Assembly: GCA_003416985.1 (NCBI GenBank)
Contig: QVIN01000001.1
Location: forward strand, 434,001 to 498,000
Source: Duganella sp. BJB480
Lineage (GTDB): Bacteria > Pseudomonadota > Gammaproteobacteria > Burkholderiales > Burkholderiaceae_D
Length of the DNA stretch: 64,000 bases
Direction: 5' to 3'
A program made the translations under genes and the position numbers. Below, one piece after another: positions 52,945-62,861 of this stretch; position 1 is the first letter of the stretch, and each line of letters starts with the position of its first letter. The notes beneath the pieces were generated by a model. It was not told the origin of the DNA. It saw nothing but the letters and a program-made list of their open reading frames with translations, and ran no database searches.

Positions 52945-53655
52945 TCAATGGATGGAATAACGGACGCGGTAGGGCGCGAAGCCCAGCTTTTTCTTGAACT
53001 CCCGCAGGCCCGGCAGGGCCCCCAGGTAGGTGTCGTACATCAGGTAGTTCAGCCGGCCCTCGTCGATCAGGCGGCAGGCGATGTCGGCCAGCAGCAGGTA
53101 CATCAGGCCGTCGCTGGTCTTGTAGCCCAGCAGGTGGTCGGTGGCGGCGAAGTCGCCGTAGATGCCGAGGTCGCAGTAGGCGGCCAGCCGGCCGTCCTGG
53201 TCCAGCACGCCGTAGTAGCGGAAGCTGTCGACCGCGACGAAGTGCTCGGCGCGGTCGGCGTAGGACGGATCCATCGGCCGGCCCTGGCGCTGCGCCAGCG
53301 AAGTGTTGATGCGGTGGATGTCGTCGATGTAGCGGTTGCGGTCGATCTCGGCCACGCGGTAGCCGTGGGCGCGGGCGCGCCGGCTCTGGTAGCCGGCGTA
53401 GTCCTTGCGGCCGACCGCCCGCAGGTAGGCGGCGCTGTCGCGGTAGGCGCGCAGGTCGAGCAGGGCGACGCCGAGCGACTTGAAGCGCACCAGCTTGCAG
53501 CGCGGATGCGGGCTGGTGAACAGTGCATGGGTGCGCTCGACCAGCTCGGGGTTGAGCGCGCGCTCGAAGCGCAGCCGCGCGCGCGGCAGGCGCAGCACGT
53601 CGGCGATCAGCGCCAGCTGTGCGGGCAGGGCGTGGAGGCGGTCAGAGGTTTTCAT
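52945..53655 (-). CDS. Hypothetical GNAT-like protein, copy A of a tandem pair
   Basis: 236 aa. The start is ATG 53655 (MKTSDRLHALPAQLALIADVL); upstream in-frame sequence lies within the preceding glycosyltransferase gene. Conserved with its neighbour: 'CKLVRFKSLGVALLDLRAYRDSAAYL', 'GYRVAEIDRNRYIDDIHRINTSLAQRQGRPMDPSY', 'DGRLAAYCDLGIYGDFAATDHLLGYKTSDGLMYLLLADIACRLI', 'YLMYDTYLGALPGLREFKKKLGFAPYRVRY'. The strict conservation of R-Q-G-R-P-M in both copies suggests a functional site. The gene overlaps the upstream glycosyltransferase by 14 bp. Function unknown. Confidence 0.65.
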   Translation of the reverse strand: MKTSDRLHALPAQLALIADVLRLPRARLRFERALNPELVERTHALFTSPHPRCKLVRFKSLGVALLDLRAYRDSAAYLRAVGRKDYAGYQSRRARAHGYRVAEIDRNRYIDDIHRINTSLAQRQGRPMDPSYADRAEHFVAVDSFRYYGVLDQDGRLAAYCDLGIYGDFAATDHLLGYKTSDGLMYLLLADIACRLIDEGRLNYLMYDTYLGALPGLREFKKKLGFAPYRVRYSIH

Positions 53656-54739
53656 AATAGCGCAGCAGTTGTTCGGCTTGGCCGCGCCAGTGGTAGCGCG
53701 CCAGTACGGCGGCGCGGCCATTGCGGCCCATGCGGCGCGCCAGTTCCGGGTCGGCGGCCAGGCGGTCGATGGCGGCGGCGATGGCGGCCGGGTCGCGCGG
53801 GTCGACGCACAGGCCGCAGCCGGCGTCGTCGACGATGCGGCGCCACAACGGGAAGTCCGAGGCGATCACGGCGATGCCGGCCGCCATGTATTCGAACAGC
53901 TTGACCGGCAGCGCGTCCAGGTGGTTGGCGGCCGGCAGCAGCGTGACTAGGCCGGCGCGCGAGGCGGCCATCAGCGCGGCCACGCCGCTGCGGCCGAGCA
54001 CGCCATGGGCGTCGATCCGCTCCCAGCCGGGCTGGACCCGCATGTGCGCGGCCAGCCCCGGTTCGCTGAAGCGGCCGGCCAGGCCCACGCGCACGGGCGT
54101 GCGCAGCAGCGTGCAGGCGCGCACCAGTTCGGCGATGCCGCGCAGCGCGCTCAGGCCGCCGACATAGCACACCTGCAGCGGCTGGCCGTCCCAGGCGGCG
54201 GCGCCGAATTCCTCCGGCTGCGGATAGTTGTGGATGGCGACGGCGCCCGGCTGGATGGGCAGGAACTTGTCGCGGATGACGGGGGTGGCGGCGATCACGC
54301 CGTCGAGCCGGGCGCAGGCGCGGCGCTCGAAGCGGGCGTAGGCGGCCGACAGCAGGCGCCGCAGCGGCGCGTTCAGGTAGGGCTTGCCCAGCAGCTGCAG
54401 CGGCACGTCCTCGTGGGCGTCGAACACCACCTTGCGGCCGCGCCGCCGCAGCAGCAGGCCTGCCGGCAGCAGCTCCGGGTCGTGCAGCTGGATGATGTCG
54501 GCGTCGAGCGCGAGCGCGCGCCGGTACACGCGGCGCGTGGCGTGCAGCATGCGGTCGAGGCGGCCGCGTGCGGCGCCGGCGTCGACGATGCTCACGCCGT
54601 CGCGCCTGGCGTCGCCCAGGCCGTCGGCCACCACCAGCGTGACCTGGTGGCCGTGCGCGGCCAAGGTGCGGCACTGCTTGCCGAAGATGCGGCTGTCGTC
54701 GCGCGGGTGCGCCGAGCTCAGGTGGGCGATCTTAAGCAT
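53642..54739 (-). CDS. Group 4 glycosyltransferase
   Basis: 365 aa GT-B enzyme. N-terminal 'MLKIAHLSSAHPRDDSRIFGKQCRTLAAHGHQVTLVVADG', 'QLHDPELLPAGLLL' and 'VFDAHEDVPLQLLGKPYLN' are typical of a family acting in capsule and EPS loci; the donor domain has 'CYVGGLSALRGIAELVRA', 'LPVKLFEYMAAGIAVIASDFPLWRRIVDDAGCGLCVDP'. Cytoplasmic repeat-unit assembly is the expected role. It overlaps the polymerase gene by 8 bp at its start and the GNAT-like gene by 14 bp at its end. The sugar it adds cannot be deduced. Confidence 0.9.
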   Translation of the reverse strand: MLKIAHLSSAHPRDDSRIFGKQCRTLAAHGHQVTLVVADGLGDARRDGVSIVDAGAARGRLDRMLHATRRVYRRALALDADIIQLHDPELLPAGLLLRRRGRKVVFDAHEDVPLQLLGKPYLNAPLRRLLSAAYARFERRACARLDGVIAATPVIRDKFLPIQPGAVAIHNYPQPEEFGAAAWDGQPLQVCYVGGLSALRGIAELVRACTLLRTPVRVGLAGRFSEPGLAAHMRVQPGWERIDAHGVLGRSGVAALMAASRAGLVTLLPAANHLDALPVKLFEYMAAGIAVIASDFPLWRRIVDDAGCGLCVDPRDPAAIAAAIDRLAADPELARRMGRNGRAAVLARYHWRGQAEQLLRYYENL

Positions 54740-55988
54740 GGTCCGCTCCGGCGCGGTAGCGCGCGTAGGCGCCCAGCGCGGCGCCGATCAGCATGTCGCT
54801 GAAGAAGTGCGACAGGCACAGCAGCAGCACGGTCATGCCGAGCAGGCTCCAGGCCAGCAGGAAGGCCGGGCCGCGGCCGTCGCGCCCGCCCACCGCCCAG
54901 GTGTGCAGGCCCATCTGCAACAGCGGGTACAGCAGCAGCGCCAGCAGCGCGGCAAAGCCGAACAGGCCGAGGTCGACCCAGGCCGACAGGATGTTGTGGC
55001 TGTACAGGCCGACCGGATAGCTGCCGTAGTCGCCGAGGATGGGGTGCTCGCCGATGGTGCGCAGCGCGTTCAGGGTCAGCTGGTGGCGCATGTTGGCCGA
55101 GGTCGAGTGCGACAGGTCCAGCAGCTCCAGCGTGCGGTTGCCGGGCACGGCCGCCAGCAGCAGCGCCAGCAGGCGCGGCGCCAGCAGCGCCAGCGCGGCG
55201 AAGGCGGCGGCCGTGGCGGCGCGGCGGCGCGTGGCGTGCAGTTCGATCAGCGGGACCAGGAACAGCAGCGCGCCGAACTCGCTGCGCGCGGTGTTGACGT
55301 ACAGCGTGGCCGCGCCCAGCGCGTACCAGGCCCAGCGCAGCGGCGCCTGGCGCATGGTGGCCAGCACGGCGGCCAGCGGCAGCAGGTAGGAGCGCGAGAA
55401 TCCCTGGTAGGTGGCGACGCTGTCGGGATCGCGCGCTTCGCCCAGCGCGGCCAGGTAGAAGGCGCCGTCCACCGCGTACGCGAACACCACGCAGGACATG
55501 GCGGCCAGGCTGGCGTATTGGGTCAGGCGGAAGCGGCGGCTGGTGCAGTCGAGCGTGCTGAAGATGACGAACAGGTTGAACAGGTAGAGCAGGGCCAGCG
55601 CGTGGTGCGCGGTGATGGCCGGGTTGGCGCTGGGCGCGTGGCAGGCCACCATGGCGCCGAAATAGGCCAGGAAAGCCAGCAGCGCGGCGTCCACCCGTGG
55701 CAGCTGGTGGCGGGCGCGGTGCAGCCGGCGCCAATAGGTCAGCAGCATGGCCGGCAGCAGCAGCAGCGAGACGGCGGCGAAATAGCCGCCCAGGTAGGCG
55801 CGGATCAGGCCCAGGCCCAGCAGCGTCTGGTAGGCGAAGAAGCCGGGGAACAACAGGAAGAAGCCGAGCTCGGCCCAGGCGGTGTCCGGCCGGGCGGCAG
55901 CGCGCGCGACCGGTGCGCGAGATGCGGCGGCGGTCGGTTCGGTTGGCGCCGGGTGCGCGGCGCCGGCGGTGGCGTCAGCGGGCCGCAT
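54732..55988 (-). CDS. Wzy-type polymerase / O-antigen ligase-like membrane protein
   Basis: 418 aa with about ten hydrophobic helices and a long loop with 'ALRTIGEHPILGDYGSYPVGLYSHNILSAWVDLGLFGFAALLALLLYPLL', the hallmark region of Wzy/WaaL proteins (G-x-Y...SHN). It would polymerise flipped repeats at the periplasmic face. The first 36 residues form an Ala/Pro-rich extension with no clear role, so a later start is possible. It overlaps the flippase gene by 14 bp. Wzy and WaaL cannot be separated by sequence; the flippase and co-polymerase favour Wzy. Confidence 0.83.
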   Translation of the reverse strand: MRPADATAGAAHPAPTEPTAAASRAPVARAAARPDTAWAELGFFLLFPGFFAYQTLLGLGLIRAYLGGYFAAVSLLLLPAMLLTYWRRLHRARHQLPRVDAALLAFLAYFGAMVACHAPSANPAITAHHALALLYLFNLFVIFSTLDCTSRRFRLTQYASLAAMSCVVFAYAVDGAFYLAALGEARDPDSVATYQGFSRSYLLPLAAVLATMRQAPLRWAWYALGAATLYVNTARSEFGALLFLVPLIELHATRRRAATAAAFAALALLAPRLLALLLAAVPGNRTLELLDLSHSTSANMRHQLTLNALRTIGEHPILGDYGSYPVGLYSHNILSAWVDLGLFGFAALLALLLYPLLQMGLHTWAVGGRDGRGPAFLLAWSLLGMTVLLLCLSHFFSDMLIGAALGAYARYRAGADHA

Positions 55989-57288
55989 GCAGCCTCCCGG
56001 CGGGATCTCGGTCCAGCGCGTAGCGGTAGGACATGCGCAGGTACACGAGGTACAGCAGCGAGTAGCCGGTCGCGTAGGCGGCCACGCTCTGGTGCAGCGT
56101 GAGCGGCGCGGCGAACACGGCCAGCGTCATCGCGAACAGCGCCAGTTGCCAGGCCAGTTCGATCTTCTGGCGGCCGGCCACGAAGAACACATAGCTGAGC
56201 GGGCTGGCGATGAAGTTGAGGAAATACAGCGGCGCCAGGATCTGCGCCAGCTCGCCGGCCGCGCGCCACGGCGCGCCGAAGGCGAAGGCGAACAGCGGCG
56301 GCGCGGCCAGCAGCAACAGCAGCGACGGCAAAAAGCCCAGCAGCAGCACGCGCGCCGCGTGGCGCCAGGCCGGACGGCAGTTGCCGCTGTTCTGGTACTG
56401 GCGCACCGATTCGCGCTTGAACACTTCCTGCACCGAGGCCGCCAGCAGCGAGACCGGCGCCGCCAGCACCCGTTGGGTGAGCGCGAACAGGCCGGCGGCC
56501 AGCGCGCCGTGGCGGGCGCCGATCAGCAGCAGCGGCAGCGGGCCGATGGCGGCGTTGAGCACGTTCGATGGCAGCGCGTAGCGCCAGAACGCGCGGTGGG
56601 CGTGCAAATAGCGTCGCTGGGCTGGTGTCGGCAACGCGCCGCGCCGCAGCCGCCGCGCCAGCAGGCGCAGACGTACCAGCGGACGGCGTGCGCGCGTCCG
56701 CGACGATGGCGGCCGCAGCAGCAGGCGGGCGGCGGCCAGGCCGGTGGCCAGGCCCAGCAGCTGTCCGGCCGGCAGCGCCACCGCGCCCGCGCCGGCCGCC
56801 AGCAGCGCCAGCTGCGACAGCGCGACGCCGCCGGCCGCCCAGATCTTGGCCTTGGCGGCCGGCGCGAAGGCGTTGTGCGAGGCGGCGTAGGCCAGCGTGG
56901 TCTGCATGCCGGCGGTCAGCCAGGCGGCCGCGCCCAAGGTCAGCACGCCGCTCCACGGCAGCGTGGTCCATCCCGCCGCCCGCGCGGCCGTCGCGGCCAG
57001 GGTCAGCAGCGCGGCCAGCCAGCCGGCCGACCACGCGACCACGCCAAAGCACAGCCGCTGGCGCGCCGGCGCGTGGTCGATGATCATGGCGTTCTCCATG
57101 CGCAGCGTGGCCGCGACCGCCGCGATGGCGACCACGCCGTACCACACGCCGAACCGGCCCAGGTCGGCCGGCCGGCACAGGCGGGTGATCAGCGGCGCGG
57201 CCAGGATGGGCAGCGCCTGCGCCGCCACCGAACCGCTCAGCACGGTCAGCAGATGCTTCCAGAAGGGCGGCAGGGCGCGCATGGCCAA
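55975..57288 (-). CDS. Wzx-type oligosaccharide flippase
   Basis: 437 aa, about twelve hydrophobic helices, MOP superfamily: 'VAAQALPILAAPLITRLCRPADLGRFGVWYGVVAIAAVAATLRMENAMII' is the typical start. A basic cytoplasmic stretch (about 195-225, many Arg) interrupts the membrane helices, and 'QEVFKRESVRQYQNSGN' is a recurrent family motif in the central loop. It would move the undecaprenyl-linked repeat across the inner membrane for the polymerase. It overlaps the polymerase gene by 14 bp and lies 7 bp downstream of the aminotransferase gene. Confidence 0.88.
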   Translation of the reverse strand: MAMRALPPFWKHLLTVLSGSVAAQALPILAAPLITRLCRPADLGRFGVWYGVVAIAAVAATLRMENAMIIDHAPARQRLCFGVVAWSAGWLAALLTLAATAARAAGWTTLPWSGVLTLGAAAWLTAGMQTTLAYAASHNAFAPAAKAKIWAAGGVALSQLALLAAGAGAVALPAGQLLGLATGLAAARLLLRPPSSRTRARRPLVRLRLLARRLRRGALPTPAQRRYLHAHRAFWRYALPSNVLNAAIGPLPLLLIGARHGALAAGLFALTQRVLAAPVSLLAASVQEVFKRESVRQYQNSGNCRPAWRHAARVLLLGFLPSLLLLLAAPPLFAFAFGAPWRAAGELAQILAPLYFLNFIASPLSYVFFVAGRQKIELAWQLALFAMTLAVFAAPLTLHQSVAAYATGYSLLYLVYLRMSYRYALDRDPAGRLHAAR

Positions 57289-57295
57289 GCTCCGG

Positions 57296-58384
57296 TCAGC
57301 GGCCGTCGGCGGCCAGCACGATGGCGGCGATGCGCTCGGCGGCGGCCTCGGCCAGATACGGCCCCATCGGCAGGCTCAGCACCTGCCGCGCCAGCAGGTC
57401 GGCTTGCGGACAGTCGGCCTGGTCCATGGCGGCGTAGGCCGGCTGGCGGTGGATCGGCAGCGGGTAGTGCACCGCACTGGGGATGCCGGCCAGCTGCAGC
57501 GCCGCCTGCACCGCCGCGCGGTCGCGCGGCGCGATCGTGTATTGCGCGTAGACGCTGGTGCGGTCGGGCCGCGGCGCGAAGGTGGCGACGCGGCCGGCGA
57601 ACAGGCGCTCGTAGCGGTTCGCCACGCGCTGACGCGCCGCCAGCTCCTGCGCGAACAGGTCCAGCTTGGCCAGCACGATGGCGCATTGCAGCGTGTCCAT
57701 GCGGCCGCCGACGCCGACCCGGGTGTGGTGGTAGCGCCGCGCCTGGCCGTGCACGCGGATCTCGCGCATGGCCTGCGCCAGCGCGTCGTCGCTGGTGAAG
57801 GCGGCGCCGCCGTCGCCGTAGCAGCCAAGCGGCTTGCTGGGGAAGAAGCTGGTGCAGCCGATGGTCGACAGGTTGCAGCTGCGCCGGCCCCGGTAGGCCG
57901 CGCCGAAGCTTTGCGCCGCGTCCTCGATCACCGCCAGCCCGTGCTCGAGCGCGATGGCGTTGATGGCGTCCATGTCGGCCGGTTGGCCGTACAGCGACAC
58001 CGGCATGATGGCGCGCGTGCGCGGGCCGACGCGCGCGGCGATGCGCGCCGGGTCGAGGTTGGCGCTGCCGGGCTCGACGTCGACGAACACCGGCCGCGCG
58101 CCGGCCAGCACGATGGCCTCGGCGGTGGCGATGAAGGAGAACGGCGTGGTGATGACCTCGTCGCCCGGCCGCACGTCCAGCGCCATCAGCGCGATCAGCA
58201 GCGCCTCGGTGCCGGAGGCGGCGGTCACGCAGTGGCGCGCGCCGGTGTAGTCGGCCAGGCGCCGCTCCAGTTCGGCCACCTCGGGCCCCATGATGTACTG
58301 GCCGTGGTCCAGCACGCGCCGCACGGCCGCGTCGATCGGCGCGCGCAGCAGCCGGTATTGCGCCTTCAGGTCGGTCATTTCCAT
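57296..58384 (-). CDS. DegT-family sugar 3-aminotransferase (WbpE/WlbC-like)
   Basis: 362 aa PLP enzyme. '[41 protein letters not shown]' is the typical WbpE/WlbC beginning, followed by '[35 protein letters not shown]', '[11 protein letters not shown]' and the PLP-lysine region '[18 protein letters not shown]'. With the dehydrogenase and acetyltransferase immediately upstream it forms the three-enzyme route from UDP-GlcNAcA to UDP-2,3-diacetamido-2,3-dideoxyglucuronate. Two in-frame ATGs (58384, 58378) are possible starts. It overlaps the acetyltransferase by 10 bp. Confidence 0.9.
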   Translation of the reverse strand: MEMTDLKAQYRLLRAPIDAAVRRVLDHGQYIMGPEVAELERRLADYTGARHCVTAASGTEALLIALMALDVRPGDEVITTPFSFIATAEAIVLAGARPVFVDVEPGSANLDPARIAARVGPRTRAIMPVSLYGQPADMDAINAIALEHGLAVIEDAAQSFGAAYRGRRSCNLSTIGCTSFFPSKPLGCYGDGGAAFTSDDALAQAMREIRVHGQARRYHHTRVGVGGRMDTLQCAIVLAKLDLFAQELAARQRVANRYERLFAGRVATFAPRPDRTSVYAQYTIAPRDRAAVQAALQLAGIPSAVHYPLPIHRQPAYAAMDQADCPQADLLARQVLSLPMGPYLAEAAAERIAAIVLAADGR

Positions 58385-58977
58385 GGCGCGCTCCGGCCGT
58401 CGTCCTCCTGCGGCATGCAGCGCCCGTCCTCCAGCACATATTGCTCGCCGCTGTGCGGGCAGCGCGCGCGGCCGCCGCCGCGCGGGAACGGCAGCCGCTC
58501 GCCGTGGCGGCTGATCCAGCCCAGCTGGCGCGCCGGCACGCCGGCCATCAGCGCGAAGTCCGGCACGTCGCGCGTGACCACCGCGCCGGCGCCGATGAAG
58601 GCGTAGCGGCCGATCGTCACGCCGCAGACGATGGTGGCGTTGGCGCCGATGGTGGCGCCGCGCCGCACCAGCGTGGGCCGGTACTCGTGCTTGCGCACCA
58701 CGGCCGCGCGCGGATTGTGGACGTTGGTGAACACCATGCTGGGGCCGCAGAACACGTCGTCCTCGATGGTGACGGCGTCGTACACCGACACGTTGTTCTG
58801 CAGCTTGACGCGGTCGCCGATGGCGGCGTCGCCGCCGACGTAGACGTTCTGCCCGAGCGAGCAGCCGGCGCCGATGCGGGCGCCGCCGCACACGTGGCTG
58901 AAATGCCAGATCCGCGTGCCGGCGCCGATGGCGGCGCCGGCGTCGACGATGGCGCTGGGGTGGACGATGTATTCCAT
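58375..58977 (-). CDS. Hexapeptide-repeat sugar N-acetyltransferase (WbpD/WlbB-like)
   Basis: 200 aa left-handed beta-helix: '[77 protein letters not shown]' and the C-terminal tail '[17 protein letters not shown]' with a Cys-containing end typical of this subgroup. It would acetylate the 3-amino group made by the adjacent aminotransferase, using acetyl-CoA. The start at ATG 58977 is preceded by GGAG; the long upstream frame is a shadow of the dehydrogenase gene. 17 bp separate it from that gene. Confidence 0.9.
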   Translation of the reverse strand: MEYIVHPSAIVDAGAAIGAGTRIWHFSHVCGGARIGAGCSLGQNVYVGGDAAIGDRVKLQNNVSVYDAVTIEDDVFCGPSMVFTNVHNPRAAVVRKHEYRPTLVRRGATIGANATIVCGVTIGRYAFIGAGAVVTRDVPDFALMAGVPARQLGWISRHGERLPFPRGGGRARCPHSGEQYVLEDGRCMPQEDDGRSAPWK

Positions 58978-58994
58978 GGCGGGCTCCGTGGTGG

Positions 58995-60056
58995 TCAGTA
59001 GTCGAGCGGCAGGGCGACGCGGCGGCCGTCGCGCGCCGAGCGGTAGGCGGCGATCAGCAGTTCGAGCGACTTCAGGCCCTCGCGGCCGTCGGTCTCGGCC
59101 TCGGCCTCGCCGCGCAGCACCTGCAGCACGTTGTCGTAGTACAGCGGATGACCGTGGCCGTAGACCGAGGTGGTGGCGTAGCTGGCCTCGCGCACGCCGG
59201 CGTCCTCCGGCTCGGGCTCGGCGAAGTCCCACTGCTGCACCTCGTTGACGGCCACGCCGCCGATGCGCGCCGTGCCCTTCTCGCCGAGGATGGTGATGCT
59301 GCCCTCCAGGTTGTGCGGATAGGCCAGCATGGTGACGTTCATCGAGCCGAGCGCGCCGTTGCGCCAGCGCAGGCTGATCACGCCGGTGTCCTCGACCTCG
59401 ATGTCGCGCGCCAGCGTGGCGGTGTAGGCCTGCAGGCTCTCGACCGGGCCGACGATCCAGTCGATCAGGTCGACGTAGTGGCTGGCCTGGTTCATGAACG
59501 CGCCGCCGTCGAACTCCCAGGTGCCGCGCCAGGCGGCGCTGTTGTAGTAGGCCTGCGGCCGGGTCCAGAACACATTGAGCGTGACCATGTAGATGCGGCC
59601 GAAGCGCTTGCCGTCCACCGCGCGCTTGAGCCGCTGCAGCGTCGGGTTGCGGCGGTTCTGCTTGACCACGAACATGCGCACGCCGGCCGCGTCGCAGGCC
59701 GCCACCATGCGCTTGGCGTCCTCCCAGCGGGTGGCCATCGGCTTCTCGGTGATCACGTGCAGGCCGGCGCGGGCGATCTGCACCGCCTGCTCCGGATGCA
59801 GGCCGGACGGCGTGGTGATGATGCAGGCGTCGGCCTCGCTGTGCGCCAGCATCTGCTCCAGGCTGGTGTAGGCGGGGGCGCCGGTGTGCTCGGCGGCGCG
59901 CCGCAGCGCGGCCGGATCGATGTCGCACACGCCGACCAGCTCGCAGCGCGCGGCGTGCTGGCGCAGCGCGCTGAAGTGGTTGTGCGCGATGCGGCCGCAG
60001 CCCACCAGCGCGAAGCGCAGCTTGCGGTCGACGACGGCGGGAACGAACTGGCGCAT
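58995..60056 (-). CDS. Gfo/Idh/MocA sugar dehydrogenase (WlbA/WbpB-like)
   Basis: 353 aa. Rossmann motif '[17 protein letters not shown]', intact catalytic '[19 protein letters not shown]', '[38 protein letters not shown]' and '[38 protein letters not shown]', all as in WlbA/WbpB, which oxidise C3 of UDP-GlcNAcA with NAD+. It is followed by the matching acetyltransferase and aminotransferase. The preceding 6-dehydrogenase (WbpA) and the 2-epimerase (WbpI) are not in the window, so the final stereochemistry (gluco or manno) is open. GGAG precedes the ATG. Confidence 0.9.
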   Translation of the reverse strand: MRQFVPAVVDRKLRFALVGCGRIAHNHFSALRQHAARCELVGVCDIDPAALRRAAEHTGAPAYTSLEQMLAHSEADACIITTPSGLHPEQAVQIARAGLHVITEKPMATRWEDAKRMVAACDAAGVRMFVVKQNRRNPTLQRLKRAVDGKRFGRIYMVTLNVFWTRPQAYYNSAAWRGTWEFDGGAFMNQASHYVDLIDWIVGPVESLQAYTATLARDIEVEDTGVISLRWRNGALGSMNVTMLAYPHNLEGSITILGEKGTARIGGVAVNEVQQWDFAEPEPEDAGVREASYATTSVYGHGHPLYYDNVLQVLRGEAEAETDGREGLKSLELLIAAYRSARDGRRVALPLDY

Positions 60057-60078
60057 GGCGGTCTCCTTGGAATGGCGC

Positions 60079-62061
<1,983 letters not shown>

Positions 62062-62095
62062 GGTGCGGGACCTCGGTGAAGCAAGCGTGGCATGG

Positions 62096-62118
62096 GCCGG
62101 ACGCTCAGGGCGTCCGGC
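62096..62118 (-). promoter_or_regulatory. Strong hairpin in the leader of the minus-strand EPS operon
   Basis: Arms GCCGGACGC (62096-62104) and GCGTCCGGC (62110-62118) pair perfectly over 9 bp around a 5-nt loop, and flanking CATG/CATG bases can extend the stem past a short bulge. It lies 35-57 bp upstream of the dehydratase start. There is no T-run on either strand, so it is unlikely to be a simple intrinsic terminator; it could be a protein- or RNA-binding leader element. Confidence 0.55.
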
Positions 62119-62237
62119 ATGCGTTGATTGTCTTCTGACCAGCACATGGCGGCTTGACAGCGATCAAACGGCACGGCGGAGCTTAACCGAACCACTTGAC
62201 TTTCAGATTTCCATTCGTAATTAATTTTGCGCGGAAA

Positions 62238-62861
62238 TTAGCGCAGCGGCTTGATCACGTAGACGCAGCGGCGCGCGCCGTCGAGCAGGTGTTCGACCCG
62301 GCCCACCGAGCATCCGGGGCCGAGCACGCGCTGGAACAGCTCCAGCTCCGAGCGGCAGAACTTCTGGCACTGGCGGGCGGCGGCGCAGATCGGGCAGTGG
62401 TTCTCGATCAGCAGCAGGCTGCCGTCGTCGCCGGTTTCGACTTCGGCCATATAGCCCTCGCTGCTGCGCGCCTGCACCAGCGCGGCGACCCGCTGCGGCA
62501 GCGTGCCGGACGCCTGCAGATGCTGGCGGTATTGCTGCTCGCTGGCCGCCTCGCGCGCGGTGATCAACTTGTCGAGGCCGGCGTCGCCGAACAGGCCGCG
62601 CACCTGGTCGATCAGCTGCAGCGTCAGGTCGGCGTGGCGGTCCGGGAAGCGCGCGTGGCCGGCTTCGGTCAGCAGCCAGCGGCGCGACGGCCTGCCCGGC
62701 TTGTCGGCCACGTCCTCGTACGTCACCATGCCTTTTTCCTGCCACGCCTCGAGCTGCCTGCGCGCGCCCATCGACGTCAGGTTGAGCAGGCCGGCCAGCT
62801 GCTGCGCGGTGTGCGGGCCGCGCGTCTTCAGCAGGAACAGGGTGTGTTCGGCGGTGTTCAT
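62238..62861 (-). CDS. Winged-helix regulator with SufR-like cysteine cluster
   Basis: 207 aa. DeoR/ArsR-like winged helix at the N-terminus ('MNTAEHTLFLLKTRGPHTAQQLAGLLNLTSMGARRQLEAWQEKGMVTY') and a C-terminal Cys-rich region with C-x12-C-x14-C-x14-C (starting at 'ENHCPIC', ending at 'GARRCVYV'), close to the C-x12-C-x13-C-x14-C of [4Fe-4S] SufR repressors; two further Cys lie inside the first interval. This suggests redox or iron-sulfur sensing. The start is ATG 62861, overlapping the MFS stop as ATGA, so it is translated with the transporter and probably regulates it. Confidence 0.8.
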   Translation of the reverse strand: MNTAEHTLFLLKTRGPHTAQQLAGLLNLTSMGARRQLEAWQEKGMVTYEDVADKPGRPSRRWLLTEAGHARFPDRHADLTLQLIDQVRGLFGDAGLDKLITAREAASEQQYRQHLQASGTLPQRVAALVQARSSEGYMAEVETGDDGSLLLIENHCPICAAARQCQKFCRSELELFQRVLGPGCSVGRVEHLLDGARRCVYVIKPLR

